A DNA stretch of 25,568 nt from CALCTE01 sp045627885 (GTDB taxonomy: Bacteria > Bacillota > Clostridia > Oscillospirales > CAG-272), in NCBI GenBank assembly GCA_045627885.1, contig JAZQOM010000009.1, positions 1 through 25,568 of the forward strand, written 5' to 3'. The number at the start of each line of letters is the position of its first letter. The stretch's first letter is position 1. The translations under genes and the position numbers were made by a program. The notes under the pieces are model-generated. The model saw only the letters and a program-made list of their open reading frames with translations. It was not told where the DNA came from and did no database searches. This document shows, in pieces, positions 1 through 6,737 of this stretch.

Positions 1-24
1 TTTCAGGCAAAAAATGCCCTGAAA
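1..24. repeat. Imperfect inverted repeat at window edge
   Basis: TTTCAGGCA (1-9) pairs with TGCCCTGAAA (15-24), with one bulged C and a short A-rich loop. Its right arm overlaps the start of the first 20-bp repeat unit. The window begins here, so the element may continue to the left. It could be a weak terminator or the end of the adjoining repeat array; the sequence does not decide between them. Confidence 0.4.
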
Positions 25-100
25 CCGTACACCTTAATTTGAAACCATGGGCGTCTATTTGCAACCGTACCCTCGCATTTGAAACCATAGTAGGAAATTC
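21..100. repeat. Four-unit direct repeat with exact 20-bp period
   Basis: Four units start at 21, 41, 61 and 81. Each begins GAAACC or GCAACC followed by RTRS; the first three end in ATTT and the last in ATTC. Units 1 and 3 share CCGTAC, while units 2 and 4 share CCATGG or CCATAG, so a 40-bp higher-order period is visible. The middles of the units differ. This is too short and lacks the unique-spacer layout of a CRISPR. A period of about two helical turns would suit a binding-site array, but function is unknown. Confidence 0.7.
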
Positions 101-125
101 TATCAATATATGATTTCCTTTCCAT

Positions 126-160
126 AAAAAGATACCGATGCATGCATCGGTATCTTTTTT
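126..160. terminator. Bidirectional rho-independent terminator
   Basis: A perfect palindrome, GATACCGATGCA (131-142) against its complement (143-154), is flanked by five A on the left and six T on the right. It therefore has a U tract when read from either strand. On the minus strand it is the first clear terminator beyond dpaB, so it may end the dpaAB transcript or an RNA read leftward from the structured element at 165-288. Confidence 0.85.
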
Positions 161-164
161 GTTG

Positions 165-288
165 AAGATTTGCGGACTCGAACCGGAAAGGGCTGAGGAC
201 GAAAAGATGACTGTTCGGTGAACAGTCATCCGACCGAAGTGCGAAGGCGCGAGAGCGCCGAGCAGTAAGCCTGCAAAGCAAACGCTTT
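165..288 (-). other. Hairpin-rich intergenic element with tRNA T-arm-like motif
   Basis: Several perfect short stems are packed together: an 11-bp stem (206-216 with 220-230, 3-nt loop), GGCGC/GCGCC (246-250 with 255-259, GAGA loop), GCAG/CTGC (262-265 with 271-274) and AAAGC/GCTTT (275-279 with 284-288). On the minus strand, near 172-183, it contains GGTTCGAGTCC, the T-loop motif of tRNAs, but only 3 bp of stem flank it, so this is not a tRNA. The element lies between the dpaB stop and the terminator at 126-160. It may be a structured RNA, an RNA 3' region or a mobile repeat. No coding function is supported. Confidence 0.45.
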
Positions 289-352
289 ATTCTTTTTCTC
301 GATATTTCAACACCATCTGCCGATTTGTCGAAAATATCATTTTTATCAGCCT

Positions 353-396
353 CACATAAACGGCGGCTCAAATTCACATAAACAGCGGCTCGAGTT
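353..396. repeat. 22-bp tandem duplication across dpaB stop codon
   Basis: The copies at 353-374 and 375-396 match at 19 of 22 positions, both beginning CACATAAAC and continuing GGCGGCTC or AGCGGCTC. The right copy encodes the last residues of DpaB on the minus strand, and the left copy follows the stop. The duplication looks like local slippage near the end of the gene, with no visible effect on the domain. Confidence 0.7.
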
Positions 397-946
397 GCTT
401 CCCTTTCAGAGCCGATTCCGCCGCGGGAATGAGAAGCGGCTTTACAAATGAGAGCGAATACGGCTTGCCGTCACAGTCGTCCTGTGTCATCGGAACAAAA
501 AACATATTTTTGCGTTTGCTTATTTCCGCAAGCGATTCAAACGAGCCCGAAAGCGCGTCATTTGACGAAAGCGCGACAAGCACTTTTCCGCCGCAACGCG
601 AATGTGACTTTACCGCCATTGTGACGGTGGTATCCGTTATTCCGTGGGCAAGCTTTGAAAGTGTATTGCCCGTGCACGGGCAGACTATGAGCAAATCGAG
701 CATTTTCTTCGGGCCGATAGGCTCGGCGTCCACTATCGAGCAAACACCGTCGCGCCCCGCAACGGAGCATACCTTATCGTAAAAATCTTGCGCCTTGAAG
801 AATCGCGTATCGATGCTTCTCGCGTTTTCCGAGAATATCGGAAGCACATCTCCGAAGCGCTCTTTTACCTTTGATAGAAGCGTCAGCGTTATTTCAAAAT
901 TGCAGAACGAACCGCATACGGCAAAGCCTGTCAAATCAATCCACAC
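374..946 (-). CDS. dpaB: Dipicolinate synthase subunit B
   Basis: This is a flavoprotein-like subunit which, with DpaA, converts the lysine-pathway intermediate hydroxytetrahydrodipicolinate to dipicolinic acid in the mother cell; the acid is then packed into the spore core with calcium. Supporting motifs are GFAVCGSFC near the N terminus (about residues 7-15), AEPIGPKKMLD (about 74-84) and CPCTGNT (about 89-95), typical of SpoVFB. The length of about 190 residues is usual. It overlaps the 3' end of dpaA by 11 bp, indicating translational coupling. The start is uncertain: the GTG at 946 overlaps the AAGGGG ribosome binding site, so initiation may instead be at the in-frame TTG at 934, leaving M-T-G-F-A at the N terminus. 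The aspartokinase and dapA genes that follow it in Bacillus are absent here. Confidence 0.93.
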   Translation of the reverse strand: MWIDLTGFAVCGSFCNFEITLTLLSKVKERFGDVLPIFSENARSIDTRFFKAQDFYDKVCSVAGRDGVCSIVDAEPIGPKKMLDLLIVCPCTGNTLSKLAHGITDTTVTMAVKSHSRCGGKVLVALSSNDALSGSFESLAEISKRKNMFFVPMTQDDCDGKPYSLSFVKPLLIPAAESALKGKQLEPLFM

Positions 947-1805
947 CCCTTATCACATTATCTACGGCATACGCGAGATACTGTCCCGCCGTCACGGGAG
1001 CAGCCTTATTCGGAAGCGACAGAGCCCACACGGCTTTTCTGCCGAGCTCTTTTGCACAGTCAAAGTCTATGCCGCCGGGCTTTGACGCAAGGTCAATGAG
1101 CAGAACATTTTTCTTTGTCACCGAAAGCTCCTCTTTTCCTATAACCGGAGCGGGAGCCGCATTGAATACAATATCACTGCTTTTCAGCACGGATATAAGC
1201 TCACTTGAGCAGACCGCTTTGCATCCCGCGGCGTAGGCTTTTGCCCTTGCCGCGCTTTTTCTCGCCGCGACGGTGACCTCTGCACCGAGCGCAATCAGCA
1301 TTCTCGAAAGCTCTTCGCCTACCTTTCCGTATGATATCACGGTGCATTTTGCACCGCGTATTGTGGAATCAGTCTCCTGCATTGCTATCGCGACGGCGCC
1401 CTCCGCGGTCGGAACGGCGTTGAGAATCTTTAAGTCTTCGCGCTCAAAGTAGTCACACACCTTAATTCCGCAAGACAGGCATTTTTTTGCAAAGCCTTTG
1501 TCAAAGCAACCGCCGAGCAGAATTTTTCCATCCGCTATGAGTGAGCACACTTTTGAAACCGGAATCTTATCCTTTGAAAACGGAGCGTTTACATATTCTC
1601 CGTCAAGCGAGTACGGAATGGGCAGCATTACGGCGCAAGCGCCGACGACCGCATCGCGCAACGACGCGGAACGCAACGCATCTCCCATATCCGACGAATA
1701 TATATCAAAACCGAACACGGCAACGCCATATCCTTTTGCGACAAGCTCCTTTGCCGCGTAAACCGTGCGGATATCGCCGCCGATTACCGCAATTTTTTTG
1801 TTCAT
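936..1805 (-). CDS. dpaA: Dipicolinate synthase subunit A
   Basis: This is the NAD(P)-binding dehydrogenase-like subunit of dipicolinate synthase (SpoVFA family, 289 residues, normal length). The N-terminal Rossmann-like start IAVIGGD (5-11) is followed by the family motif LPIP (61-64), the stretch NAVPTAEGAVAIAM (129-142) and a second nucleotide-binding fold with SYGKVG (158-163). The ATG at 1805 has an AAAGGA site 8-9 bases upstream. It is the first gene of a two-gene unit with dpaB and marks the organism as a spore former. In Bacillus subtilis the homologues are transcribed in the mother cell by sigma-K; here only a possible -10 element is visible. Confidence 0.94.
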   Translation of the reverse strand: MNKKIAVIGGDIRTVYAAKELVAKGYGVAVFGFDIYSSDMGDALRSASLRDAVVGACAVMLPIPYSLDGEYVNAPFSKDKIPVSKVCSLIADGKILLGGCFDKGFAKKCLSCGIKVCDYFEREDLKILNAVPTAEGAVAIAMQETDSTIRGAKCTVISYGKVGEELSRMLIALGAEVTVAARKSAARAKAYAAGCKAVCSSELISVLKSSDIVFNAAPAPVIGKEELSVTKKNVLLIDLASKPGGIDFDCAKELGRKAVWALSLPNKAAPVTAGQYLAYAVDNVIRGVD

Positions 1806-1843
1806 TTTGTTTTCCTTTCAATGTATATAAAGGCTTGCATAAA

Positions 1844-1852
1844 TAATATATG
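1844..1852 (-). promoter_or_regulatory. Possible sigma-K/sigma-E-type -10 element for dpaAB
   Basis: The minus strand reads CATATATTA here, fitting the sigma-K -10 pattern CATANNNTA, about 38 bases before the dpaA start codon. A -35 AC dinucleotide is not found at the usual spacing, so the match rests on the -10 and on knowledge of spoVF regulation. Such AT-rich strings arise by chance. Confidence 0.3.
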
Positions 1853-1867
1853 AAGCTTGAGCCGTGC

Positions 1868-1896
1868 TTGACAAAATATGATGCCCGTGATATAAT
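1868..1896 (+). promoter_or_regulatory. Sigma-A promoter of nrdR-mazG
   Basis: TTGACA (1868-1873) and TATAAT (1891-1896) are perfect consensus boxes 17 bases apart, placed 30 bases before the nrdR start. This is one of the strongest promoters in the window by sequence. Confidence 0.92.
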
Positions 1897-1925
1897 CCGC
1901 TTATCCGAAAACGGAGGTAATTATT

Positions 1926-2381
1926 ATGAAATGCCCAAAATGCGGATACATTGACAGCAAGGTGGTTGACTCACGCCCGACCGAGGACGGCTCTATCAGA
2001 CGGCGCAGAGAATGTCTTTCCTGCCAGTACAGATTTACAACATACGAAGTGTTTGAGACAACTCCCGTCGTTGTTATCAAAAAGGACGGCTCACGCCAGG
2101 CTTTTGACCGCAACAAGATAGTCAACGGAGTGCTGAAATCGTGCGAAAAGCGCCCTGTGACATTAAAGCAGATTGAGGAGCTTGCCGAATCGGTGGAGCT
2201 TGCCGTAAACAACACGATGAAGCGCGAAATACCGTCGAGCGAAATAGGCGAGATGATTATGGAGCGCCTTCGCGAGCTTGACGATGTCGCTTATGTCAGA
2301 TTTGCGTCGGTTTACAGAGAATTCAAGGATATAAAGACCTTTATGAAGGAAATAGAAACACTCATCACGGAGAAGAAATAG
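1926..2381 (+). CDS. nrdR: Transcriptional repressor NrdR
   Basis: NrdR senses ATP/dATP through an ATP-cone domain and represses ribonucleotide reductase genes. The N-terminal zinc ribbon is seen as CPKC (C3, C6) and CLSC (C30, C33), with the conserved RRRREC linker and RFTTYE. The ATP-cone follows from about residue 46, with VIKKDG and the KRPV and ELDDVAYVRFASVYR segments. The length of 151 residues is typical. GGAGGT lies just upstream of the ATG. One base separates it from mazG, so both genes, which concern nucleotide pools, are co-transcribed. Confidence 0.97.
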   Translation: MKCPKCGYIDSKVVDSRPTEDGSIRRRRECLSCQYRFTTYEVFETTPVVVIKKDGSRQAFDRNKIVNGVLKSCEKRPVTLKQIEELAESVELAVNNTMKREIPSSEIGEMIMERLRELDDVAYVRFASVYREFKDIKTFMKEIETLITEKK

Positions 2382-2382
2382 T

Positions 2383-3192
2383 ATGATTGACGGAGCGGAA
2401 AAATTCGTCGGCAGAGATAAGTATTCTTTTGACGATTTAGTGCAGATAATGCGGCTTTTGCGCCGCCCCGACGGTTGCCCGTGGGACAGAGAGCAGACGC
2501 ATAAGAGCATAAGGCAGAATTTCATTGAGGAGACCTACGAGGCGATAGAGGCGATAGACAACGACGATATGACTCTGCTTCGCGAGGAACTCGGAGATGT
2601 CATGATGCAGGTGGTATTCCACTCGGTTATGGCAGACGAGGAAGGTAGTTTCAACACGGACGATGTGATAAGCGGAGTCTGTGCAAAGCTCGTTCTGCGT
2701 CACCCACATATTTTCGGAGACATCGAGGCAAAAGACAGCGCGAAGGTTCTCGAAAATTGGGACAAGATAAAGACGGTGGAGAAGCACTATAATTCGACAG
2801 GGGAGAAGATAGATTCTATTTCGAGGGCGATGCCTTCGCTTATGAGAGCGCAGAAGATAGGCTCGAAGTGCCGCAAGGCGGGCTTTGATTTTGCCGATGC
2901 TCCCGCGGCGGCACAAAAGCTTTATGAAGAAACGGACGAGCTTCTTGCCGAATACAGAGCCGGAAATGAAGCTGCGACATTCGAGGAAGCGGGCGACCTT
3001 TTGCTTGCGGCTGTCAATGTCGTAAGGCTTTGCGGAGCCGATTCCGAAAAGGCACTTTATATGGCGTGCGAGAAATATATAAAGCGTTACAAAAATGTTG
3101 AAAAACTGATAAAAACGGACGGAAAATCTCTCGAAGAAATCAGCGACGACGAAAAAAACGAGTATTGGAATTTATCGAAGAATTTGTCATAA
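2383..3192 (+). CDS. mazG: Nucleoside triphosphate pyrophosphohydrolase MazG
   Basis: MazG hydrolyses (d)NTPs to monophosphates and pyrophosphate, cleaning nucleotide pools and lowering stringent-response signals. The first MazG domain has GCPWDREQTH (31-40) and the metal-binding helix pattern EE-x2-E (49-53) with EELGDV (68-73). The second domain lies in the C-terminal half (FEEAGDLLLAAVNVVRL). The length of 269 residues matches the two-domain form. The ATG follows the nrdR stop by one base, with a GGAG site inside the end of nrdR. A gene for HU follows, a common Firmicutes neighbourhood. Confidence 0.95.
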   Translation: MIDGAEKFVGRDKYSFDDLVQIMRLLRRPDGCPWDREQTHKSIRQNFIEETYEAIEAIDNDDMTLLREELGDVMMQVVFHSVMADEEGSFNTDDVISGVCAKLVLRHPHIFGDIEAKDSAKVLENWDKIKTVEKHYNSTGEKIDSISRAMPSLMRAQKIGSKCRKAGFDFADAPAAAQKLYEETDELLAEYRAGNEAATFEEAGDLLLAAVNVVRLCGADSEKALYMACEKYIKRYKNVEKLIKTDGKSLEEISDDEKNEYWNLSKNLS

Positions 3193-3263
3193 TGCACAAA
3201 AAATTCTAAAATACTCCCTAAATATTGGGTAATTTAGGATAAATTATGAATTAAAATTGTGCA
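3193..3263. repeat. Nested inverted repeats after mazG
   Basis: TGCACAA (3193-3199) with AATTC (3202-3206) can pair with GAATT (3248-3252) and TTGTGCA (3257-3263). Inside this, CCTAAAT (3217-3223) pairs with ATTTAGG (3232-3238). There is no U tract at the end, so it is not a classical terminator, though it may end or stabilise the nrdR-mazG mRNA. The region is AT-rich, so chance pairing is possible. Confidence 0.4.
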
Positions 3264-3298
3264 AATTGCGAAAATATTTATACATTGAAAAATTTTTC

Positions 3299-3327
3299 TT
3301 GCATTGTCAAAATGACGATGATATAAT
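3299..3327 (+). promoter_or_regulatory. Sigma-A promoter of the HU gene
   Basis: TTGCAT (3299-3304) and TATAAT (3322-3327) are 17 bases apart, with an extended TGA directly before the -10 box. The position, about 50 bases before the HU start, supports it. Confidence 0.8.
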
Positions 3328-3375
3328 TAAGTAGAGGAAAAACCCAATATGGGAAAAAAGAATAGGAGAAATGAA

Positions 3376-3648
3376 ATGAATAAGGTAGAATTAGTTGATT
3401 CCATCGTAGCAAAGACCGGTCTTAAGAAGAAGGACGCAGAGGCAGCTCTCAAGGCTTTCATCGAGTCCGTCGAAGAGACACTTAAGAACGGCGACAAGGT
3501 TCAGCTCGTAGGCTTCGGAACATTTGCTCCCAAGACTCGTGCAGCTCGCAGCGGTGTTAACCCCAGAACAGGCAAGAAGATTAAGATTGCCGCTTGCAAG
3601 TACCCCACATTCTCTGCCGGCAGAGCATTCAAAGATATCGTTAAATAA
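3376..3648 (+). CDS. hup: Nucleoid-associated DNA-binding protein HU
   Basis: HU is a small dimeric protein that bends and compacts DNA. The protein is 90 residues from MNKVELVDSIVAKTG, the exact usual length. It shows the family signature GFGTF...RAARSGVNPRTGKKI, the DNA-binding beta arm, near residues 46-70. An in-frame ATG at 3349 would add nine residues (MGKKNRRNE), but AGGAG at 3364-3368 sits seven bases before the ATG at 3376 and overlaps that extension, so 3376 is chosen. It has its own strong promoter. Its codon use differs from its neighbours (many AAG, GCT, CTT codons), as expected for an abundant protein. Confidence 0.96.
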   Translation: MNKVELVDSIVAKTGLKKKDAEAALKAFIESVEETLKNGDKVQLVGFGTFAPKTRAARSGVNPRTGKKIKIAACKYPTFSAGRAFKDIVK

Positions 3649-3669
3649 TCGAATATCCGAGAAAACGAA

Positions 3670-3701
3670 AGCGCAGGTCGTCCGCACGGACGGCTTGCGC
3701 T
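3670..3701. terminator. Strong stem-loop after HU gene, U tract missing
   Basis: A 15-bp stem (3670-3684 with 3687-3701), including two G-U pairs, begins 22 bases after the HU stop. The plus strand continues ATTAAAC, without a U run. Read leftward it is followed by TTTCGTTTT, although no leftward gene ends here. It may protect the 3' end of the HU mRNA or end it inefficiently. Confidence 0.5.
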
Positions 3702-3741
3702 ATTAAACTATACGCACATTTTTCAGCATAACGGAGATAAA

Positions 3742-4680
3742 ATGAAAATCATATCATGCAGGGAAAAAGCCGTAGTCGGAGAGGACGCTCTGCCGAAGAA
3801 AACCGCGGTTGCACTCGGCTTTTTCGACGGTGTCCACATCGGGCACGCAACTTTAATAAGCGATATAGTAAAATCGGGGTACGCTCCGGTGGTATATACA
3901 TTTGCATCTCATCCGGCCGAGATTCTCTTTTCGGACGATGATGTAGAATACATCACCGACAACGAAGAAAAAACGGAGATATTGGCATCTCTCGGCGCGG
4001 AATATGTCATTTTTGACGATTTTGCCGCGATAAAGGATATGTCCTGCGAGGACTTTGTATCGGATGTGCTTTGCAAAAGACTGCACTGCGCTTATGCCGT
4101 CTGCGGAGAAAACTACCGTTTCGGCAAAGGCGGAGAGGGTGACGGAAACGAGCTTGCAAGGCTTATTTCGCAAAGCGGGGCAAAATGCAATATTCTGCCG
4201 CCGGTGACATCGGACGGAGCGCAGGTAAGCTCAACGAGAATAAGAGAGCTCATTTGCGCAGGAGATGTCGAAGAAGCCGCAAAGCTTCTCGGAAGACCGT
4301 ATTCGTTTTCGTCTGTCGTGACGGGCGGAAACAGACTCGGGAGAACGATAGGATTTCCCACTGTAAATCAGTATATAAAGAAGGGCGCGGTTATTCCGAA
4401 ACGCGGAGTATACGCGGTTTTATGCGATGTGAGCGGCACGGCTTTGCGCGGTGTATGCAATATCGGGATAAAGCCGACAGTCGGCGGAACGGAGCTTCTT
4501 GCCGAAACTCACATCATCGGATACAGCGGCAATTTATACGGCAAAAGCGTTAGGATAAGTCTGCTTTGCCGCCTGCGTGACGAGAAAAAATATTCGTCCG
4601 TGGACGAGCTCGCAAGGGCGATAGCGGATGATATTGAAAAAGCGGAAAAATATTCGCAGACAAATTGCGAAATGACATAA
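3742..4680 (+). CDS. ribF: Bifunctional riboflavin kinase / FAD synthetase
   Basis: RibF phosphorylates riboflavin to FMN and adenylates FMN to FAD. The N-terminal nucleotidyltransferase domain carries GFFDGVHIGH (26-35) and the SSTRIRELI motif (about 165-173). The C-terminal riboflavin kinase domain has GRTIGFPTVN (about 200-209), a CNIGIKPTVGG segment and ETHI. At 312 residues it is full length. GGAG stands seven bases before the ATG. No FMN riboswitch fold is evident in the short upstream gap. It lies between HU and pyrH, and a separate promoter begins the following operon. Confidence 0.96.
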   Translation: MKIISCREKAVVGEDALPKKTAVALGFFDGVHIGHATLISDIVKSGYAPVVYTFASHPAEILFSDDDVEYITDNEEKTEILASLGAEYVIFDDFAAIKDMSCEDFVSDVLCKRLHCAYAVCGENYRFGKGGEGDGNELARLISQSGAKCNILPPVTSDGAQVSSTRIRELICAGDVEEAAKLLGRPYSFSSVVTGGNRLGRTIGFPTVNQYIKKGAVIPKRGVYAVLCDVSGTALRGVCNIGIKPTVGGTELLAETHIIGYSGNLYGKSVRISLLCRLRDEKKYSSVDELARAIADDIEKAEKYSQTNCEMT

Positions 4681-4686
4681 TTTTTC

Positions 4687-4715
4687 TTTACAAAAGGCAC
4701 TGCACCGTGTATAAT
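4687..4715 (+). promoter_or_regulatory. Sigma-A promoter of the pyrH-polC operon
   Basis: TTTACA (4687-4692) and TATAAT (4710-4715) are separated by 17 bases and lie 32 bases before the pyrH start. It begins just after ribF ends, so the long operon is independent of ribF. Confidence 0.85.
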
Positions 4716-4746
4716 ATATTTGTAAATAATTTCATCGGAGGACAAT

Positions 4747-5457
4747 ATGGATACACCGAAATACAAACGCGTCCTGTTAAAGCTCTCGGGAGAGGCTTTG
4801 TCGGACGGCGAAAACGGAATTTTAGACTTTGACTTTATCACCGAAATAGGAAAAGTCATCAAAAAATGTACCGAAATGGGAGTCGGCTTCGGAATTGTCG
4901 TCGGCGGCGGAAATATCTGGAGAGGTCGCCACGGAATGAACAGCAACAAATCGAGAAGTGACCATATGGGTATGCTTGCAACGACGATTAACGCCCTTGC
5001 TTTGCAGACGGGCTTTGAGGATGTCGGAATCAAGACGGCGGTTCAGACTTCGTTTGAGATTGGACTTGTTGCCGAAAGATACACAAACGCATCCGCTCTT
5101 GCGCATCTTAAAGAGGGAACGGTTGTAATATTCGCGGGCGGCACTGGATGCCCGTACTTCTCGACCGATACCGCGGCGGCTCTCAAGGCGGCGGAGATAG
5201 GCGCTGATGTAATGCTTATGGCAAAGAATATCGACGGCATTTATTCGGCAGACCCGAAGACGCATCCGGAGGCAAAGAGGCTCGACAAGCTCACATACGC
5301 CGATATACTCAAAAACGACCTTAAGGCAATAGACAGCACGGCGGCGGCTTTCGGAAGAGACAACAATATTCCCGCGTTTGTATTCGAGCTTACACCCGAG
5401 AACATATACGAAGCGGTTATGGGCAGAGCGAACGGCACAGTAATCGTTAACGAATAA
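4747..5457 (+). CDS. pyrH: Uridylate kinase (UMP kinase)
   Basis: PyrH is the bacterial hexameric UMP kinase that makes UDP from UMP and ATP. It belongs to the amino acid kinase family, seen in KLSGEAL (about 12-18), the VVGGGNIWRGR loop (about 56-66), FAGGTGCPYFSTD (about 130-142) and the NIDGIYSADPK segment. The length of 236 residues is typical. TCGGAGG precedes the ATG. It is the first gene of the operon; frr follows after 22 bp, the usual pyrH-frr pairing of bacteria. The rpsB-tsf pair often found upstream is not here. Confidence 0.97.
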   Translation: MDTPKYKRVLLKLSGEALSDGENGILDFDFITEIGKVIKKCTEMGVGFGIVVGGGNIWRGRHGMNSNKSRSDHMGMLATTINALALQTGFEDVGIKTAVQTSFEIGLVAERYTNASALAHLKEGTVVIFAGGTGCPYFSTDTAAALKAAEIGADVMLMAKNIDGIYSADPKTHPEAKRLDKLTYADILKNDLKAIDSTAAAFGRDNNIPAFVFELTPENIYEAVMGRANGTVIVNE

Positions 5458-5479
5458 TTAAAAAAGAAAGGAAAAAGCC

Positions 5480-6031
5480 ATGTTTGAGATTAACGAATTC
5501 GAGACCAAAATGAAGAAGAGCATATCCGTTTACGAGGAAGACCTTGCGTCCATAAGAGTAGGCAGAGCATCCGCAAGTGTTCTTTCCAAGATAAATATTG
5601 ACTATTACGGAACACCCACTCCGATAACGCAGATAGGAGAGGTCAAGACTCCGGACGCACGCACGCTTCTTATCACTCCCTGGGAGGGCAACCTTCTCAA
5701 GGCGGTTGAAAAGGCGATAAACACCTCTGACCTCGGTATCAATCCGCAGAATGACGGCAGAAGCATTCGTCTTGTTTTCCCCCAGCTCACGGAGGAGAGA
5801 AGAAAGGAGCTTGCAAAGTCACTCACCAAGAAGGGCGAGGACGCGAAGGTCGCAATAAGAAATATCAGAAGAGAAGCAAACGACAAGACCAAGGATTTGA
5901 AGAAGAAGAGTGAGATAACCGAGGACGACGCAAAGAACTACGATAAGAAGATTCAGGACCTCACAGACAAGTACATCAAAGAGATAGACAACATAACCGC
6001 AAAAAAAGAAAAGGAAATAATGGCGATATAA
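5480..6031 (+). CDS. frr: Ribosome recycling factor
   Basis: Frr, with EF-G, splits post-termination ribosomes. The 183-residue protein shows the family's three-helix-bundle sequence: GRASASVLSKINIDYYG (about 28-44), PWEGNLLKAVEKAI (about 72-85), the IRLVFPQLTEERRKEL stretch (about 98-113) and IRNIRREANDK (about 127-137). An AAAGGA site precedes the ATG. One base separates its stop from uppS. Charged coiled-coil helices fill the C-terminal half, as usual. Confidence 0.97.
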   Translation: MFEINEFETKMKKSISVYEEDLASIRVGRASASVLSKINIDYYGTPTPITQIGEVKTPDARTLLITPWEGNLLKAVEKAINTSDLGINPQNDGRSIRLVFPQLTEERRKELAKSLTKKGEDAKVAIRNIRREANDKTKDLKKKSEITEDDAKNYDKKIQDLTDKYIKEIDNITAKKEKEIMAI

Positions 6032-6032
6032 T

Positions 6033-6737
6033 ATGCAGCAGTCAAGTACGGATATAAAAATACCGACTCATGTCGCGTTTATTATGGACGGCAACGGCAG
6101 GTGGGCGAAAAAGCGCGGAATGCCGCGTACCGCCGGTCATATTGCCGGAGCAAAGGCTTTTCACAAACTTGCTCATTACTGCGGCGAAATCGGCATAAAA
6201 TATATGACGGTGTATGCTTTTTCCACGGAAAACTGGAAGCGCAGCGATGAAGAGGTCGATGCTCTGATAAAGCTTCTCGACGAGTATATCGATATCTTCA
6301 AAAAGGATAAGATAGCTCAGGACGCGAAGATTAAGTTTATCGGCGATTTATCGCGTTTTCCCGAGGCTCTCATAAACAGAATGAAAGAGGTCGAGGAAAA
6401 GAGCGTCTTCAACAAGATGTGCCTCAATGTTGCGGTAAACTACGGCGGAAGAAACGAGATAACAAACGCGGTAAACCGTATGATTGCCGACGGAAAAACA
6501 AATGTCACGGAGGAAGATTTTTCAGACTATCTCTACACAAAAGGTCAGCCTGACCCCGACCTCATAATAAGGACGGGCGGAGAGATACGCATATCGAATT
6601 TTCTTATGTGGCAGAGTGCGTATTCCGAGCTATATTTTACGGATATACTGTGGCCGGATTTCAAGAATTCCGACCTTGACGATGCAATAAAATACTATTC
6701 ATCCAAGCAACGCAGATTCGGAGGTGTGATAGGATGA
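6033..6737 (+). CDS. uppS: Isoprenyl transferase / undecaprenyl diphosphate synthase
   Basis: UppS is a cis-prenyltransferase that extends farnesyl diphosphate to the C55 carrier used for peptidoglycan and wall polymers. The catalytic motif is MDGNGRWAKKRG (18-29, Asp19), followed by FSTENWKRS (about 68-76) and the C-terminal signature RTGGEIRISNFLMWQ with SELYF. The length of 234 residues is normal. It overlaps cdsA by 4 bp (ATGA), implying translational coupling. The MEP genes dxr and ispG downstream supply its precursors. Confidence 0.96.
   Translation: MQQSSTDIKIPTHVAFIMDGNGRWAKKRGMPRTAGHIAGAKAFHKLAHYCGEIGIKYMTVYAFSTENWKRSDEEVDALIKLLDEYIDIFKKDKIAQDAKIKFIGDLSRFPEALINRMKEVEEKSVFNKMCLNVAVNYGGRNEITNAVNRMIADGKTNVTEEDFSDYLYTKGQPDPDLIIRTGGEIRISNFLMWQSAYSELYFTDILWPDFKNSDLDDAIKYYSSKQRRFGGVIG

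Noticed and set aside
21..100. CRISPR array
   Set aside because: The period is only 20 bp, the conserved part is about 10 bp and no cas genes are present.
171..184. Possible tRNA 3' end (GGTTCGAGTCC) on the minus strand
   Set aside because: Only three base pairs flank the T-loop, and no acceptor, D or anticodon arm is found, so it is not a tRNA gene.
3..377. 124-codon leftward open frame
   Set aside because: It runs through the 20-bp repeats, the terminator palindrome and the hairpin element, starts at a GTG inside the duplicated dpaB tail and has no ribosome binding site or recognisable domain.
3349..3375. N-terminal extension of HU from an upstream ATG
   Set aside because: The AGGAG site for the downstream ATG lies within it, and the shorter protein has the exact family length.
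3702..3741. FMN riboswitch or promoter before ribF
   Set aside because: The gap is about 40 bases, too short for the aptamer, and no good -35/-10 pair is seen.
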